Source of the DNA: Anoplopoma fimbria
Taxonomy: Eukaryota; Chordata; Actinopteri; Perciformes; Anoplopomatidae
Length of the DNA stretch: 64,000 nt
Assembly: GCF_027596085.1 (NCBI RefSeq)
Contig: NC_072459.1
Location: 22,901,728 to 22,965,727, forward strand
Reading direction: 5' to 3'
Shown here: positions 22,712 through 64,000 of the stretch, one piece after another
Layout: each line of letters begins with the position of its first letter
How positions within the stretch are numbered: the stretch's first letter is position 1
The notes under the pieces: generated by a model
What the model saw: the letters and a program-made list of their open reading frames with translations, nothing else
Told to the model about the DNA's origin: nothing
Database searches by the model: none
Program-made: the position numbers and the translations under genes

Positions 22712-25474
22712 ATGGCCTTTTTATCCGAGATGCACAAACTCCTTTTCCCCCTCGTCCTCCTCTTCTGCGTCCCTCTCACCTGTCTATGCCAGACAACCAA
22801 CAGCAGCTCAATCAATGCCACAACCAACACCAACACCACCACTCCTTCCTCAATTATTAGGCCCCCGAGGTACATGCCAGGCTGCGGCAGAGACCTGAAC
22901 CCCATCTACAGGTACCTGTGTGACCGCCGGGCAGCGTGGGGCATCGTGCTGGAGACCCTGGCCTCTGCAGGCTTCCTGCTCAGCTTGGGTCTCCTCCTCG
23001 GCCTTCTGCTCTGGTCCCTTTGGATCTGTATTTCATCACGGAACCAGCGCAGCAGCATCGGAGGCACGGTGGCCTGCATGTCCATGTTCTTGTTGGCCAC
23101 GGCTGGGATCTTTGCCATCACCTTCTCTTTCATCATCAGGCTCACCCCTCAGACCTGCCCCACCAGGATCTTCCTCTTCAGCGTGCTCTTCGCCCTGGCA
23201 TTCTCCTGCCTGCTGGCTCGCTGCCTCGCTCTGCTGGGCTTTGCGGCGGCCCGTGGCTGGGGGGAGCCCGCCCTGGCCCTGGGGCTCTCCACGGTCCAGG
23301 TTATCATCTCCACCCAGTGGCTGATCGTAGTGTTGGTTCGGGACAAGAAGCCCTGCGAGTACAGCCAGGAGGAGTTTGTCATGCTGCAGATCTACGTGAT
23401 GTGCCTGCTGGCGATCAGCTTGATCCTCTCCCTGCACTTCCTGTGCCGCTCCTGCTTCACGTACAGCTACAGCTACACGGGAGCCGCCCGCCAGCAGGGC
23501 CGAACACAGGCCACGCTGCTCTTCCTCACGCTGCTGCTCTCCGCCTGCGTCTGGGTGGTGTGGATCACCATGCTTGTCAGGGGGAACCCCGAGGTGGGCC
23601 ACCGGCCGAGATGGGATGACCCGGTGCTCTGCATCGCCTTGGTTACAAATGGCTGGGTGTTACTGATGGGCTACGGGTTGTCCCAGATCGCCGTCTTCTG
23701 CAGGGGGGAGGCCAAGTCCAAGGATATCCCTCTGAGCTTCGCAGGCTGGACCAGCCCCAGTGCTGATATCCCCGGACTGGCCAGCCCGAAGGAAGGGCAA
23801 GAAAACGGAAGCTTCGAGAGTGATAGTGAGAAGAGGAGAGGTGAGACGCTTTCCTCATTAGCCAAACTGATAGGAGCTCAGTTGAAAGCTAGTGAATCGA
23901 GCTAAGGGGCAAAGATAGAGGAGGGGTATAAAAATGATTAATGCTGCAACTAACAATTTCTATTTGGTACATAACATGTCAGAAAAAAAGATAAAATCCC
24001 CATCAAAAGGTCACTTCTTAACATTGCTTGTTCGGCCTGAGTTGCCGCCTTGCAATGCTCTCATACGGTGCTTACGTCTGATAACGCCGTCGTAGCACCC
24101 ACACTCAGATAAACACTGTTAGCTCTGTCAGCACCGTTGCTTCTTATATTTGCACTGTTAGCTGCTAGCCGCCATGCTCAGGCGTCACCTTGTTGAGAGC
24201 CGTCAGAGAGGCAATTGAAATGCTCCAAATCTCATATTTACCTTTAATTAAAAAAATTATAAATAAAACCAGTTAATATTCATATTTGAACAGAAACAAA
24301 ACACAACGAACCAGTTTTTGGCACTGTTCCTTAGAAAATACTTAAATGATTGCTCAGTTATTAAATAGTTGTGTATTCATTGCTTCATTTCTAAGAATAC
24401 TAACAACACATGTAATAAAGTCACATAAACAATTATATTAATTGTAGATACCGGCACAATAATGAGAAACTGGCATGTAGCCTGACAGGACTAGAACCCA
24501 ACTAGTAGCAGTTTCTACAGTGAGTTAATAAATTGAAATCTAGACTACCAGTATGTAACCTCTTTCTGAACTGTGGCCACAAGTGACTACTTTTTAATAA
24601 TAGTAAATGATAAAACGAATGCACAGCAAAAGAGTTATAAAATTGGCAAACTGACTTTAATATCAGTTACACCACAATATCTAATAACGTTAGCAAACAT
24701 TAGCCGCTAAAAGCTAGAGGTTATACCAGACCAAGGAAAGCTGTAGCAGCAAAACCCCTGAGTTTGCTTAATTGAGCACTGGTCTGTTTTACTACTTATG
24801 AATTCAAATGACTAATTAGAAAAGGGAAAGATGTTTTATTTCTTCTGTTTCAGTCTTGTTTTTTAGGCCTTTTTAGTCAACTTTCTATACAAATAACACA
24901 GATAAAATGTAGAAATCCTACCCTACCATCCAACAAAAGAGAAAAAACAACTGTGGCGGAGTCTGGCCGCCAGTTCCAGATTCACTGGAAATATAAGTAC
25001 AAGCCAGAATTAATATGGAGCCCATATCCAACATCACAAAATGATTTCCACTAACTGCCAACTCAGCTCTCAAAGTGTGCCTTTCTTCATGATGAACAGT
25101 ACATAATGAACAGATAATGAACTAACTGGATCATGTGTCTCCCTTCAGGCAGGAGGACTCAGCAATCTCTGCGATCGCCCTACGAGTCTGGATTCTGCGT
25201 GACAGTGAGTATTAAAGCATTAGGATTAATAATCTAACTCCACAATTAAGCGGCGTGACCTTTACACTACTGGAAGCAATTAAAGCCAAGTCATATTGTA
25301 AGGTTAATGAACGCTCAGTTTATCATGGCTTACGAACTGCCCTGCCAAGATGAATGTGTGATTCCACGTTTCTCACTGTGTGTGTGTGTGTTTCAGGACA
25401 TCGACCCTGAGAGAGATTACACCATTCCTCGCCCGCAGACCACCAACTACGCGGAACCTTATGATGAATATTGA
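22712..25474 (+). CDS. gprc5d: GPRC5-family orphan class C G-protein-coupled receptor (GPRC5D-like)
   Basis: An orphan, retinoic-acid-inducible-type receptor of the plasma membrane; no ligand is established. Coding exons are 22,712-23,840, 25,149-25,204 and 25,397-25,474, with phase-consistent GT-AG junctions, giving 420 residues. It has a signal peptide (about 1-26), a short Asn/Thr-rich ectodomain with sequons at N30, N35 and N41, the family Cys pair at C58 and C70 before AWGIVLE, seven hydrophobic segments from about 76 to 328, and a cytoplasmic tail ending in DYTIPRPQTTNYAEPYDEY. The short ectodomain without a Venus-flytrap domain is typical of GPRC5. WVVWITMLVRGNP and WDDPVLCIALVTN resemble GPRC5D more than A, B or C. 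A second ATG at codon 7 could also start the signal peptide. It is convergent with rbfox2. Confidence 0.92.
23841..23905 (+). other. gprc5d: In-frame open intron start of gprc5d-like gene
   Basis: If the first coding intron is retained, the frame continues for 20-21 residues to a TAA at 23,903-23,905, giving a 397-aa receptor without the TIPRP/AEPYDEY tail. The donor AGAG|GTGAGA is strong, so splicing is the expected form; the shorter product is only a possibility. Confidence 0.3.
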
Positions 25475-25690
25475 TTGAAATGGTTTTCATATCTGCTTCT
25501 TACACACTTACAAACTGATAGATGAGACAAAAACTGCGGGTAACTCATGCACTAATCTGTACCTGGCACAATTTTTCTACATTTTATTTTCTTGTGCAAA
25601 TGTAAATATATCCTGTTTGTGAGTTGTTATTTCATATGTGCCAGTAGGATGTTAAATATTCTGTCCCAAAAAGAATAAAAAAAAGTAATA
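25475..25690 (+). terminator. gprc5d: gprc5d-like 3' UTR and polyadenylation signal
   Basis: A short AT-rich 3' UTR with AATAAA at 25,674-25,679, within an A-rich stretch. Transcript termination is inferred. Confidence 0.55.
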
Positions 25691-27289
25691 AAAAAGAGAC
25701 GGAATGACTCATCTGCTTGATTTTCCTCAAGGAGGCTGGATGGGTGCAGATAGTACAGCTTTCCTTTGGTGGGAAATCCACATCAATTGCTTAGCAAAAA
25801 GGAGACTTCAAGATGCTGACAGTGTGTGTAGCTCTGTGATGGTATATAATAGCCCCGAGGAGATAGAGGAGGCGTGAAACTGTGACTCTGAAGGTGCCAA
25901 ACTGCTGAGCGGGGCAGAGGCATCTGTGAACGGCAGAGAGGAAGGATGAAAGGAGGAGAGAGGAGCGAGTAAGGGAGATTAGATCAGATGAGACAGGAAA
26001 GGAGGAGGATAGGACAGGAGACCCGTCAGCACCGTGCTAGACTCGTGCCATCACTGATTTACATCTTCATATTCAAAGTTACATTACAGTCACTGGGTTC
26101 TGTTGGCACAACTGCAGCGTAGACAATGGATGTTTCAACATGCACAAAAAAAGATACAAGAAACACAAGATAGGCCTCTTTCCAGCAACACAGTACTCTC
26201 TACTCTAATGACACATGCTGGTGGTCTAAATAAAAGGTTTGTCTATAAACGATGTGTTTGTCATAAAGCTTTGTTTCTCCCACTCACAGTCTGCACAGCT
26301 GGCACACCAAAAAGCTCTCAAGCAGAGTCAGTGCCATGGCAGCAAGGCCCAGAGGCTCCAGCACACAGGGAGCAGGGGTGTAGTAGCATACTTTAACCAC
26401 CAGAGTGCGGTGTTTAGTCGTACCAAGACAAAAACGAGTCAGAACTGACTGCTAAACTTGAAAGAAAAGGTCTGACAATAAAATAAACACATAACACCTG
26501 CCTATGATGTCATTTATGCAATAGATAATATACAACATGATTTAAATCCAACAATAGTAATAAGTTTCAACTAGATTCAGTCTGTTATGTGGCCTGTAGT
26601 GACTCTGCCACCCACAAAAAGGGTCAATTCCTCACTTCAATAGATGCAATCTTCACACAGCCCCCCTTATCAGACAGCTTTCAATCTATTCTTCCAATTA
26701 ACCCAACTCCAATTACTCAGAAAGAGCATGCCATCAAATTGCCAATTGGCCTCTTGTGCATTAGAGCAATTAGCAGGGATATGAGGTTTCCCGCCACATC
26801 CAGCCCATTTACGGCCATTAACCCCAGATGCAATTAAAGATTGTTCCAGATTGTCCACCACCCCCCTCTCCCTCCCACTCTCCCTCCCTTGGCAGCTATG
26901 AGGAAGTTGGAGGTGGCGGAAGAGCTTATCTTGCAGTAGATTTCGGTCGTTAATCGCTGTTGCCTCCATCAGTCATCTGACTCACCCTGACCGGTGAGGA
27001 GGAAAAAGTTTGTGCAGTTATGAGAAGCAAACCTTGGTTTTTGGCCTCTAATCAAAAGGTCACAAACTGTCTCCTTTGGGTGTTAATTCAAAAAGCGGCC
27101 TCTCTCTCCTGATTGGCTAGCCTCATTCCAGCCAAACACCGGAGAGAACATGATAAGCATATTACACAATGGTGGGAAGGAAATGCCAGACTGGTTACCA
27201 GCTGCAGAATCAGGACTGGTATCTGGGAGTATCACCTCCTGATAACCGTTAGTAATAAATACTCACAAACCAGTTTAAAAACCAAACAG
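25691..27289. other. Intergenic gap between convergent gprc5d-like and rbfox2
   Basis: No coding exon is seen. The block at about 26,640-26,850 is rich in AATTA/CAATTA homeodomain-type cores and lacks repeats; it looks like a candidate conserved non-coding element, which I cannot test here. The rest is ordinary AT-rich sequence with short A- and GA-rich patches. Confidence 0.4.
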
Positions 27290-30200
27290 TTTATTTATTA
27301 TATACATTCAATAATAATGAAGAGAATAAACAAAAGGCAGACACAAGGATGGCAAAATAAAACGTGAGAAAATACATGCCACTTATTGAAAAAAAAAAAA
27401 TCACTTGGATAAATGAGCTTTTTAAGAGCATGTGTCGTTTAATAAAAAAAAAAAATCCACATGCAATTCAAACTCATTTATGAGATCCCTGTACAAAAAA
27501 ACAAAAGTAACTCCCACTGGGTTGACTGGAGCACAGTGAGTAGGGAGCTCTCTCTCTCTCTCTCTTTTTGTGCTCGTCCCTGCAGGCTTCCGTATGAGAT
27601 GCGCTCCAATTAGAAAGAGACAGAAACGAGCGAACCCCCGCAGGAGCCACTGCAGCTGCACCGCCTGTACACAGACCGGGCGGAGCGAGGTGGAGACGCC
27701 GCTAAACGAGCAGTCCTTGGTGTTGGGTTCACGACCCCGCTCACCAGCCGCATCTCTAGTCTGCACGCATGATTGTTTTATTGGTTTTATTTGTTTTTTT
27801 TAACCCATCCTACCGCAGAATTATCATTAGGGTGGGGCAGTTTTTTTGTTTTTTTTAAATTGTCATTATAAAAGCAAACCACGAGGGGGGCGTACCAAAT
27901 GAAACTGTCCACATCAGATAGGCCACAGAGCAGCAGTAACCCGGATGATTGAGTCGGACCGTGGCGGCTTGCCTCTACCTCTCTTTACCGAGATCACTCC
28001 CCTCCGTCACCTCCATCACATTAACATCCGAGTTCTCTCCTCCACCTGCTTTGTAAACACCCCCCTCCCTCCTTCTCATCTTCCTCCTCCAGCACTATGA
28101 TTTGAATTCATGCACAAAAATAAAAAAGGTTCTCAGGCTGACACCCTTTCCTCTCTCTCTCCCTCACAAAAGCATGCATAGCAACACTTCTGATAATACT
28201 TGTAAGGAATAATAAGACAAAAAAAAAAAAAAAAAAGAGGTAATGCTCGTCAAAAATACTCATTGGACCTACTGCACACAGTTTTTCACAATCATACAAA
28301 AACATTACCACCCCCCCACCCCCTTTCTCCTCTGTACTGTCCGCGCCACCCTGAGCGCACAGTGGACCCCTGAAAATGTTTTTAAAAAAAGAAAAGACAG
28401 CAGGGGACGTTGTTATCCTGTCAGCTAATGATTTATGGCTCAGCTTCTCACCTTCACCATCACAGCCACAATGTCCCTCCACCAACCACCCACACATTGT
28501 TCCTAAAAGGTGGCCACCGCTGGGCCACAGGGCACCATCGACATTGTGTGGATGTTCTCCCTCCTTTTACTTTTGCCAGCAATTTGGCCCCTAATGGCAA
28601 ACATAATTCAAAATATCCTGCTCCAGACTTTCTGCATATCCCTCATGACTCCATCTGCTCTCATTTCCCTTGTCTGCAGCAAACGCCTCCGCAATCCACA
28701 GCGTGTTTCATGTGTTAACTAAAAAAGAAAAAGGCAATAAATGAGTGTGTATACTGAATTCAATTTAACCGGGGTTGTTTTTCTGTGTGTTGGACAGTAT
28801 TTCCCAAATTGCTGTTCTTTTTTTTTTTTTGGAGACGCTGCGTCGTTGGCATTTCCCAGGGTGCTGATTCAAACACTGTGCTGAAAAATACAGCTTCAAC
28901 CCACAGATAAAAAATATATATATAACAAAAAGGCACAGAAAAAAAACATCAACCACAAAAAGAAATACATCAGGACCAAGAAAAAAATGTGCTTTCTTCA
29001 GAAAATCTTTGGAACCAAAAAAAGGCAAATAATAGCAATAACAACATAGTGAGAGTATATGGAGATGTGATACATACAGGACAGAGACGTGGTCTATAAG
29101 CTGTCCGGCTGCCAGTCGCTCTATGCAGACTGGCGAGTAGAACTTGGAAACTATCCGGACCGAACAATCCCAGAGAGCGTAAAGACGGATTTAAAATTCC
29201 AAAATGATGTGGACATGTGGCATCCTGTCACGTTTAAAAATATGAGGAATATAAATAGAAAACTAATAAATTCTCATGACTGCATGGCTCCATTACATGA
29301 CTGCTTTCTCTTTGTTTTTCCAATGTTTTCTAATCTGGGCCGTCTGTTGGGATCTACTGTTCTGCTGAGTTTCAAACGCACAGAGCAGCTCTGCCTGAAG
29401 CCTGTCGGCAGAAATATCTCAGTTGGCCAGGAGGGATTCCCATTTGGCTGGCTGGCAGATGATCCGTTTCCCAGAGTGGGTGTTCCTGCTTCAGATCTGC
29501 TAAATCTAGTTCATTTGTTTTTCGATGGGTTCTTTGTCCATCTGACTCGCTCATTTCGCTGCCACGGCTGGAGTGTCCGACGGTTTAGGAGCAATGGGCC
29601 GAGTCCTTTTTTTGGAAGAACCATTGTGAGCAGATCGAGGATGAGCCTTTATAGGGGGGATGCACTAAAATGCTCAGAATGGATAAACATAGTGTCGATG
29701 ACTCTGCATCCCATCTTAGTGTTGCAGTTATAGTGTAGACATGTGTAGACCAGCAAGAAGGACAAATGAACATCTCTGTCGCTGGAGATAATGGACAGTT
29801 CCAACGCATCCATGTTCTATATGATGACATTTCTATGCAAATTCTCATTGGTGGGAAAAAACTAAACAGATGAAGGAAAATCTGAGGTAATGCAGAAAAA
29901 AAAGTCACTCCATTTTTTTCCTTGTCATTTCCCCCCTTTTTTGATTTTTTGGAACATTAGTTGTTGTTTTTCTTGGCTTTCCTTTTAAATTTGGGGGGAA
30001 AAGAAATGTTTGAAAATGACAAAAAATTGTTTTTTCCATGCAGTGTTTGTTGTTGCCAGGACAAAGGTGGTTTCTGTCGGCCAGATCTCTCCCAACTCCC
30101 TCTGGCTGAATGTTGGGTATTCCAGCTGTACACAATAACAAGAATAATTCCTACATGTTCTGTTTGAGCTGTCCAGAGTTTCATAATTAAACAACGATGC

Positions 30201-30816
30201 TAAACCAGAGGGACGTCTGCTGTACAGGGGGGTGTCGCTTTACGTCGATGTAGTGTTTTAAAAAGATCAGTACCTTTAATAAGAATGCTGTGCTGTGGCA
30301 TCGCTCTGTGCATACCGACTCTAAAAGGAGAATGTAGAGGAAACTGTATACTTGGTGTTGAATGTAAGTGTGTATATAGGTCTGATTAGGTCTTAGAGGG
30401 CAGTGTATATATTCTAAGTTCAGACTTGTTGGGGAAAAAAAGGTGTGCAGGATCACACAGGATCGGTAGTCTCTCTCTCTCTCTCTCTTCCAGGTCCCGT
30501 AGTGTTTTAAAAACCGTCCAAAATTGTGCCCGCGTAGTTCAAAGCAGCAGGCTGCAGCTCTCTATGTGGGACACGCTCCTGGCAGTTTTGTCATTGTTTT
30601 CCGCGCCAGCGACAGACGGAAAAGTACAGAAACAGAGTTCGAGTTGATGATGTGGCAAATGACCTCCCTCGCCACGAAAAAAAACACAAAAAAACACATG
30701 AGCTGTCACTATAGTCCGCCTGCAGAGAAATGGAGGGGGAGCTGCTGCCGAACAAAGAGCTTGAAAAATAGGTTTTTTTGGAGCGATGTGAAATTCCTCG
30801 GGTGTGATTTGTGGTT
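27290..30816 (-). other. rbfox2: Probable rbfox2 3' UTR
   Basis: The stop codon is at 30,819-30,817. On the minus strand AATAAA signals occur at 27,299-27,294 and 27,295-27,290, so a 3' UTR of about 3.5 kb is plausible, similar to the long UTRs of RBFOX genes. Candidate RBFOX sites (TGCATG, minus strand) lie near 30,037, 28,173 and 28,109. The 214-codon plus-strand open frame at 29,089-29,733 is antisense to this and resembles nothing known. The UTR extent is inferred. Confidence 0.45.
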
Positions 30817-61848
<31,032 letters not shown>

Positions 61849-62702
61849 CTGCAAGAGACAACAGGAGGGAAGAGAGCGGTGTAAGTGGCTGGGCTTTTGA
61901 CAAATGAGTGGATGCAGCATGACAGACCAAAACCAGTGAAAGGTACTCCGAGACAAAACATTTCCACCTAGTGTGTTTTCAAAGTAAGTAAAGGAAAAAT
62001 GAGGCATTATTCTGACAACTTGTCTCTATAATCTAAAAGCTCAACTGACCACCAGGGTTTGGAAAGAAGCACAAGCCAAATGCTGGTAAAATATTCAAGT
62101 GACTAGATTTGCTTTACTGACCAGCCATAAAAACAATACGTTGATTGTCTGGTAGATTTTGTAATAAGTCAGTCACAATGGCTGAAAAGGGCAATATAGT
62201 TCATTTACAACACTACACCATTTTAAAAACTTTAATAAATCCCCAAATGTTATTACAGGGTTTTTGTTTTTCCAATATACAAGATTATGAATAACTGAAA
62301 TGCTCAGTAACAGAAGTACAAACAAGCACAGAAGACACTGAAGAAAAAAGATGGAAGAGTGAACTAAGTGATCAGCAGTATGACTGATGAACCACTACGG
62401 CAGAGCTTTCATATCCATACACATACTAACCAATCAAAATCCACTAGCCGACCCTCCCCCTTGACCCTGCCCCAGAAACCAGTGTTGTGGTTAATTGCTC
62501 GGTAATTACTTTTAATTAGATTATTTCTGACTCTCCATCTCTTTTCTCTCCAACTATTATTTTCCCCCTCCGTTTAATTTTTGCCCCGGCGTGAGCAGCC
62601 ATTGTTTGCGGCAGAATTAGGAGAGGAGGAGGCAAAAGAAAAGACGGGGGGGGGGGGGACTGGAACAATGGATTTAGTTAACCAAACGATGATATTTTGA
62701 CA

Positions 62703-62739
<37 letters not shown>

Positions 62740-64000
62740 TGATACCGGCACAATCTAGCCTGCTGGCATGCCTCACAGAGAAAACATGACCGCCGAGTGA
62801 GACTCATGCCTCTGCTCTCCTTGAGGGATGAGTCTCATGAGATGAGAAAGGGGGGGGGGAGAAATGTGTGGATGGGGTGGGGGATGGAGTTTGTAGTCCC
62901 AGAGAACGGCTGATGTTTTCATTACATTTAATCTTCAGGACTGCGAGGCAGACAATTTTTTTTTTAAAACCGTCCGTGTGCCGCCGCTCGGCCTGCATGC
63001 ACTCGTCCATTCAGCAAACAGCTTGAGTGTGGTACCGCGTAGCGCCGCGGCAATGAGGAGGGCAGATTAAGCTCTTGAGTGTCAACAGAGTTAACCTCTT
63101 GGCCCTGACCTCTAGCTGCCTCCTAGCGGAAATCACGTCTTGATTGCATTCATCCAGCCAATCTGTGGGGCAAGTGTTTGAGACGGAGGTCCACGGTGAC
63201 AGCGGAATGACACACACGCTTCTCTAAACACACAGCTATCAAAGCTGATCCCGAAGAGCTGGCTCATGCAGTGGAACTCTTTCAGAGACTAGGACTTGTG
63301 GATTTGTGTTGGCTAAATCCAAAAACAGATGTGGTGATGGTGTATGGATGCATGAGGGAGTGTCTAGACGGAGTGAGATGGAGGGAAGCTAAGCGGGAAT
63401 GAGACGAGAGGTTTAGGGGCCTAGATATAAACAATAGGGAAGAATGAGAAAGACAGCAGTAAACTCTTGACTCCGTGTGTGTTTTTCTTCTAAACTCGAG
63501 ATCCGTCCTTCTTTTCCCCGTCTGAAACAACCCTTTCTTTGTCTCCACTCTCCACTTCCTGTTTCATCTGGAACCAATTTCCCCCTCGTGCCTCGTCCCC
63601 AGGGGGAACACTCTCCTTGGTGCGCCCGCAATTACAGGGCAGTGGACAGGCTTTATACTCAGCAAAATATAGACTGTGTATAAAGCTACTGGTGCTCGCC
63701 ACGGCACAGATGGAAAGGCGGTATAGGCCGGCTGTTCAGGTCGGCATTGCACAAGTCCACGAAGCCTTGGGCAACTTAAACAGGGACGAGAAAACTCTTC
63801 CTATTCTGAATGAGAAAAAGATGCATGTTGGGAGTTACCAACGGTGCATTTCAAATAGGACATTCTGGTTTCAGTGGCGCTCAACATTGTACTGGTCGGC
63901 CACCAAAGGAGCTATTTGATAATTCAGGTCTATTGCTTCAAAATACATAAAATTGCAGCAGGTTATTAAAATGTTGAGAATCAGTGTTTTTTATCCGTTT
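61849..64000. other. rbfox2: Upstream intron or flank of rbfox2
   Basis: No first exon is recognised, so this is probably still intron. It contains a G-run at 62,647-62,659, a GA array at 62,704-62,738, and an AATTA-rich, repeat-free block at about 62,440-62,570 that could be a conserved non-coding element. Short open frames near 63,500-63,900 resemble nothing known. Confidence 0.45.

Noticed and set aside
22231..22860. 209-codon open frame before the gprc5d-like start
   Set aside because: It overlaps the receptor's first coding exon in another frame, crosses the acceptor at 22,633, and resembles nothing known.
22936..23619. Long frames on both strands inside the receptor exon
   Set aside because: They are shadows caused by the GC-rich codon use of the real receptor frame.
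22712..25474. Calling the receptor gprc5c because of synteny with 17q
   Set aside because: The RGNP...WDDPV.CIALVTN segment is closest to GPRC5D, and the tail lacks the GPRC5B/C ending.
29089..29733. 214-codon plus-strand open frame
   Set aside because: It is antisense to the probable rbfox2 3' UTR, has no recognisable domain or splice context, and its composition looks random.

Overview
The window is vertebrate nuclear DNA, almost certainly from a ray-finned (teleost) fish and most like a percomorph. Supporting signs are intron/exon genes, one intron of only 98 bp, dense dinucleotide microsatellites, and several dispersed repeat types common in teleost genomes. There are no prokaryotic features: no operons, CRISPR arrays, rRNA or recognisable tRNA.

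Layout. Bases 1-16,440 hold no gene I can support, only repeats, microsatellites and non-coding DNA. At 16.46-18.58 kb (+) lies a complete PDE6 inhibitory gamma-subunit gene, most like cone pde6h (86 aa, two coding exons, TATA promoter). At 21.8-25.7 kb (+) lies a complete class C orphan receptor gene of the GPRC5 family, most like gprc5d (420 aa over three coding exons). From about 27.3 kb to beyond 61.8 kb (-) lies an RBFOX splicing-regulator gene, best assigned to rbfox2. I could trace it exon by exon from an N-terminal exon (61,848) to the stop codon (30,817). Its first coding exon probably lies beyond the right edge. gprc5d and rbfox2 are convergent.

The genes act in different systems: phototransduction, an orphan membrane receptor, and RNA splicing. 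Their linkage is informative because human PDE6H and GPRC5D lie on 12p while RBFOX2 lies on 22q. The window therefore seems to keep an older neighbourhood that was split in the human lineage.

The richest region is rbfox2. It has the 93-nt RRM exon, skipped in mammals for autoregulation, with a TGCATG site in the intron just upstream. It has the neural/muscle exon pair (B40-like and M43-like), both 43 nt here, set among TGCATG sites, a CU-rich tract and a long UG repeat. It also has a polyalanine run inside the conserved GGYAAYRY motif, a 27-nt in-frame exon extension, a strongly diverged N-terminal exon, and a reading-phase gap that predicts an unfound mini-exon. All splice junctions were read by eye from GT/AG sites, reading phase and remembered family sequences; none is backed by transcript data here.
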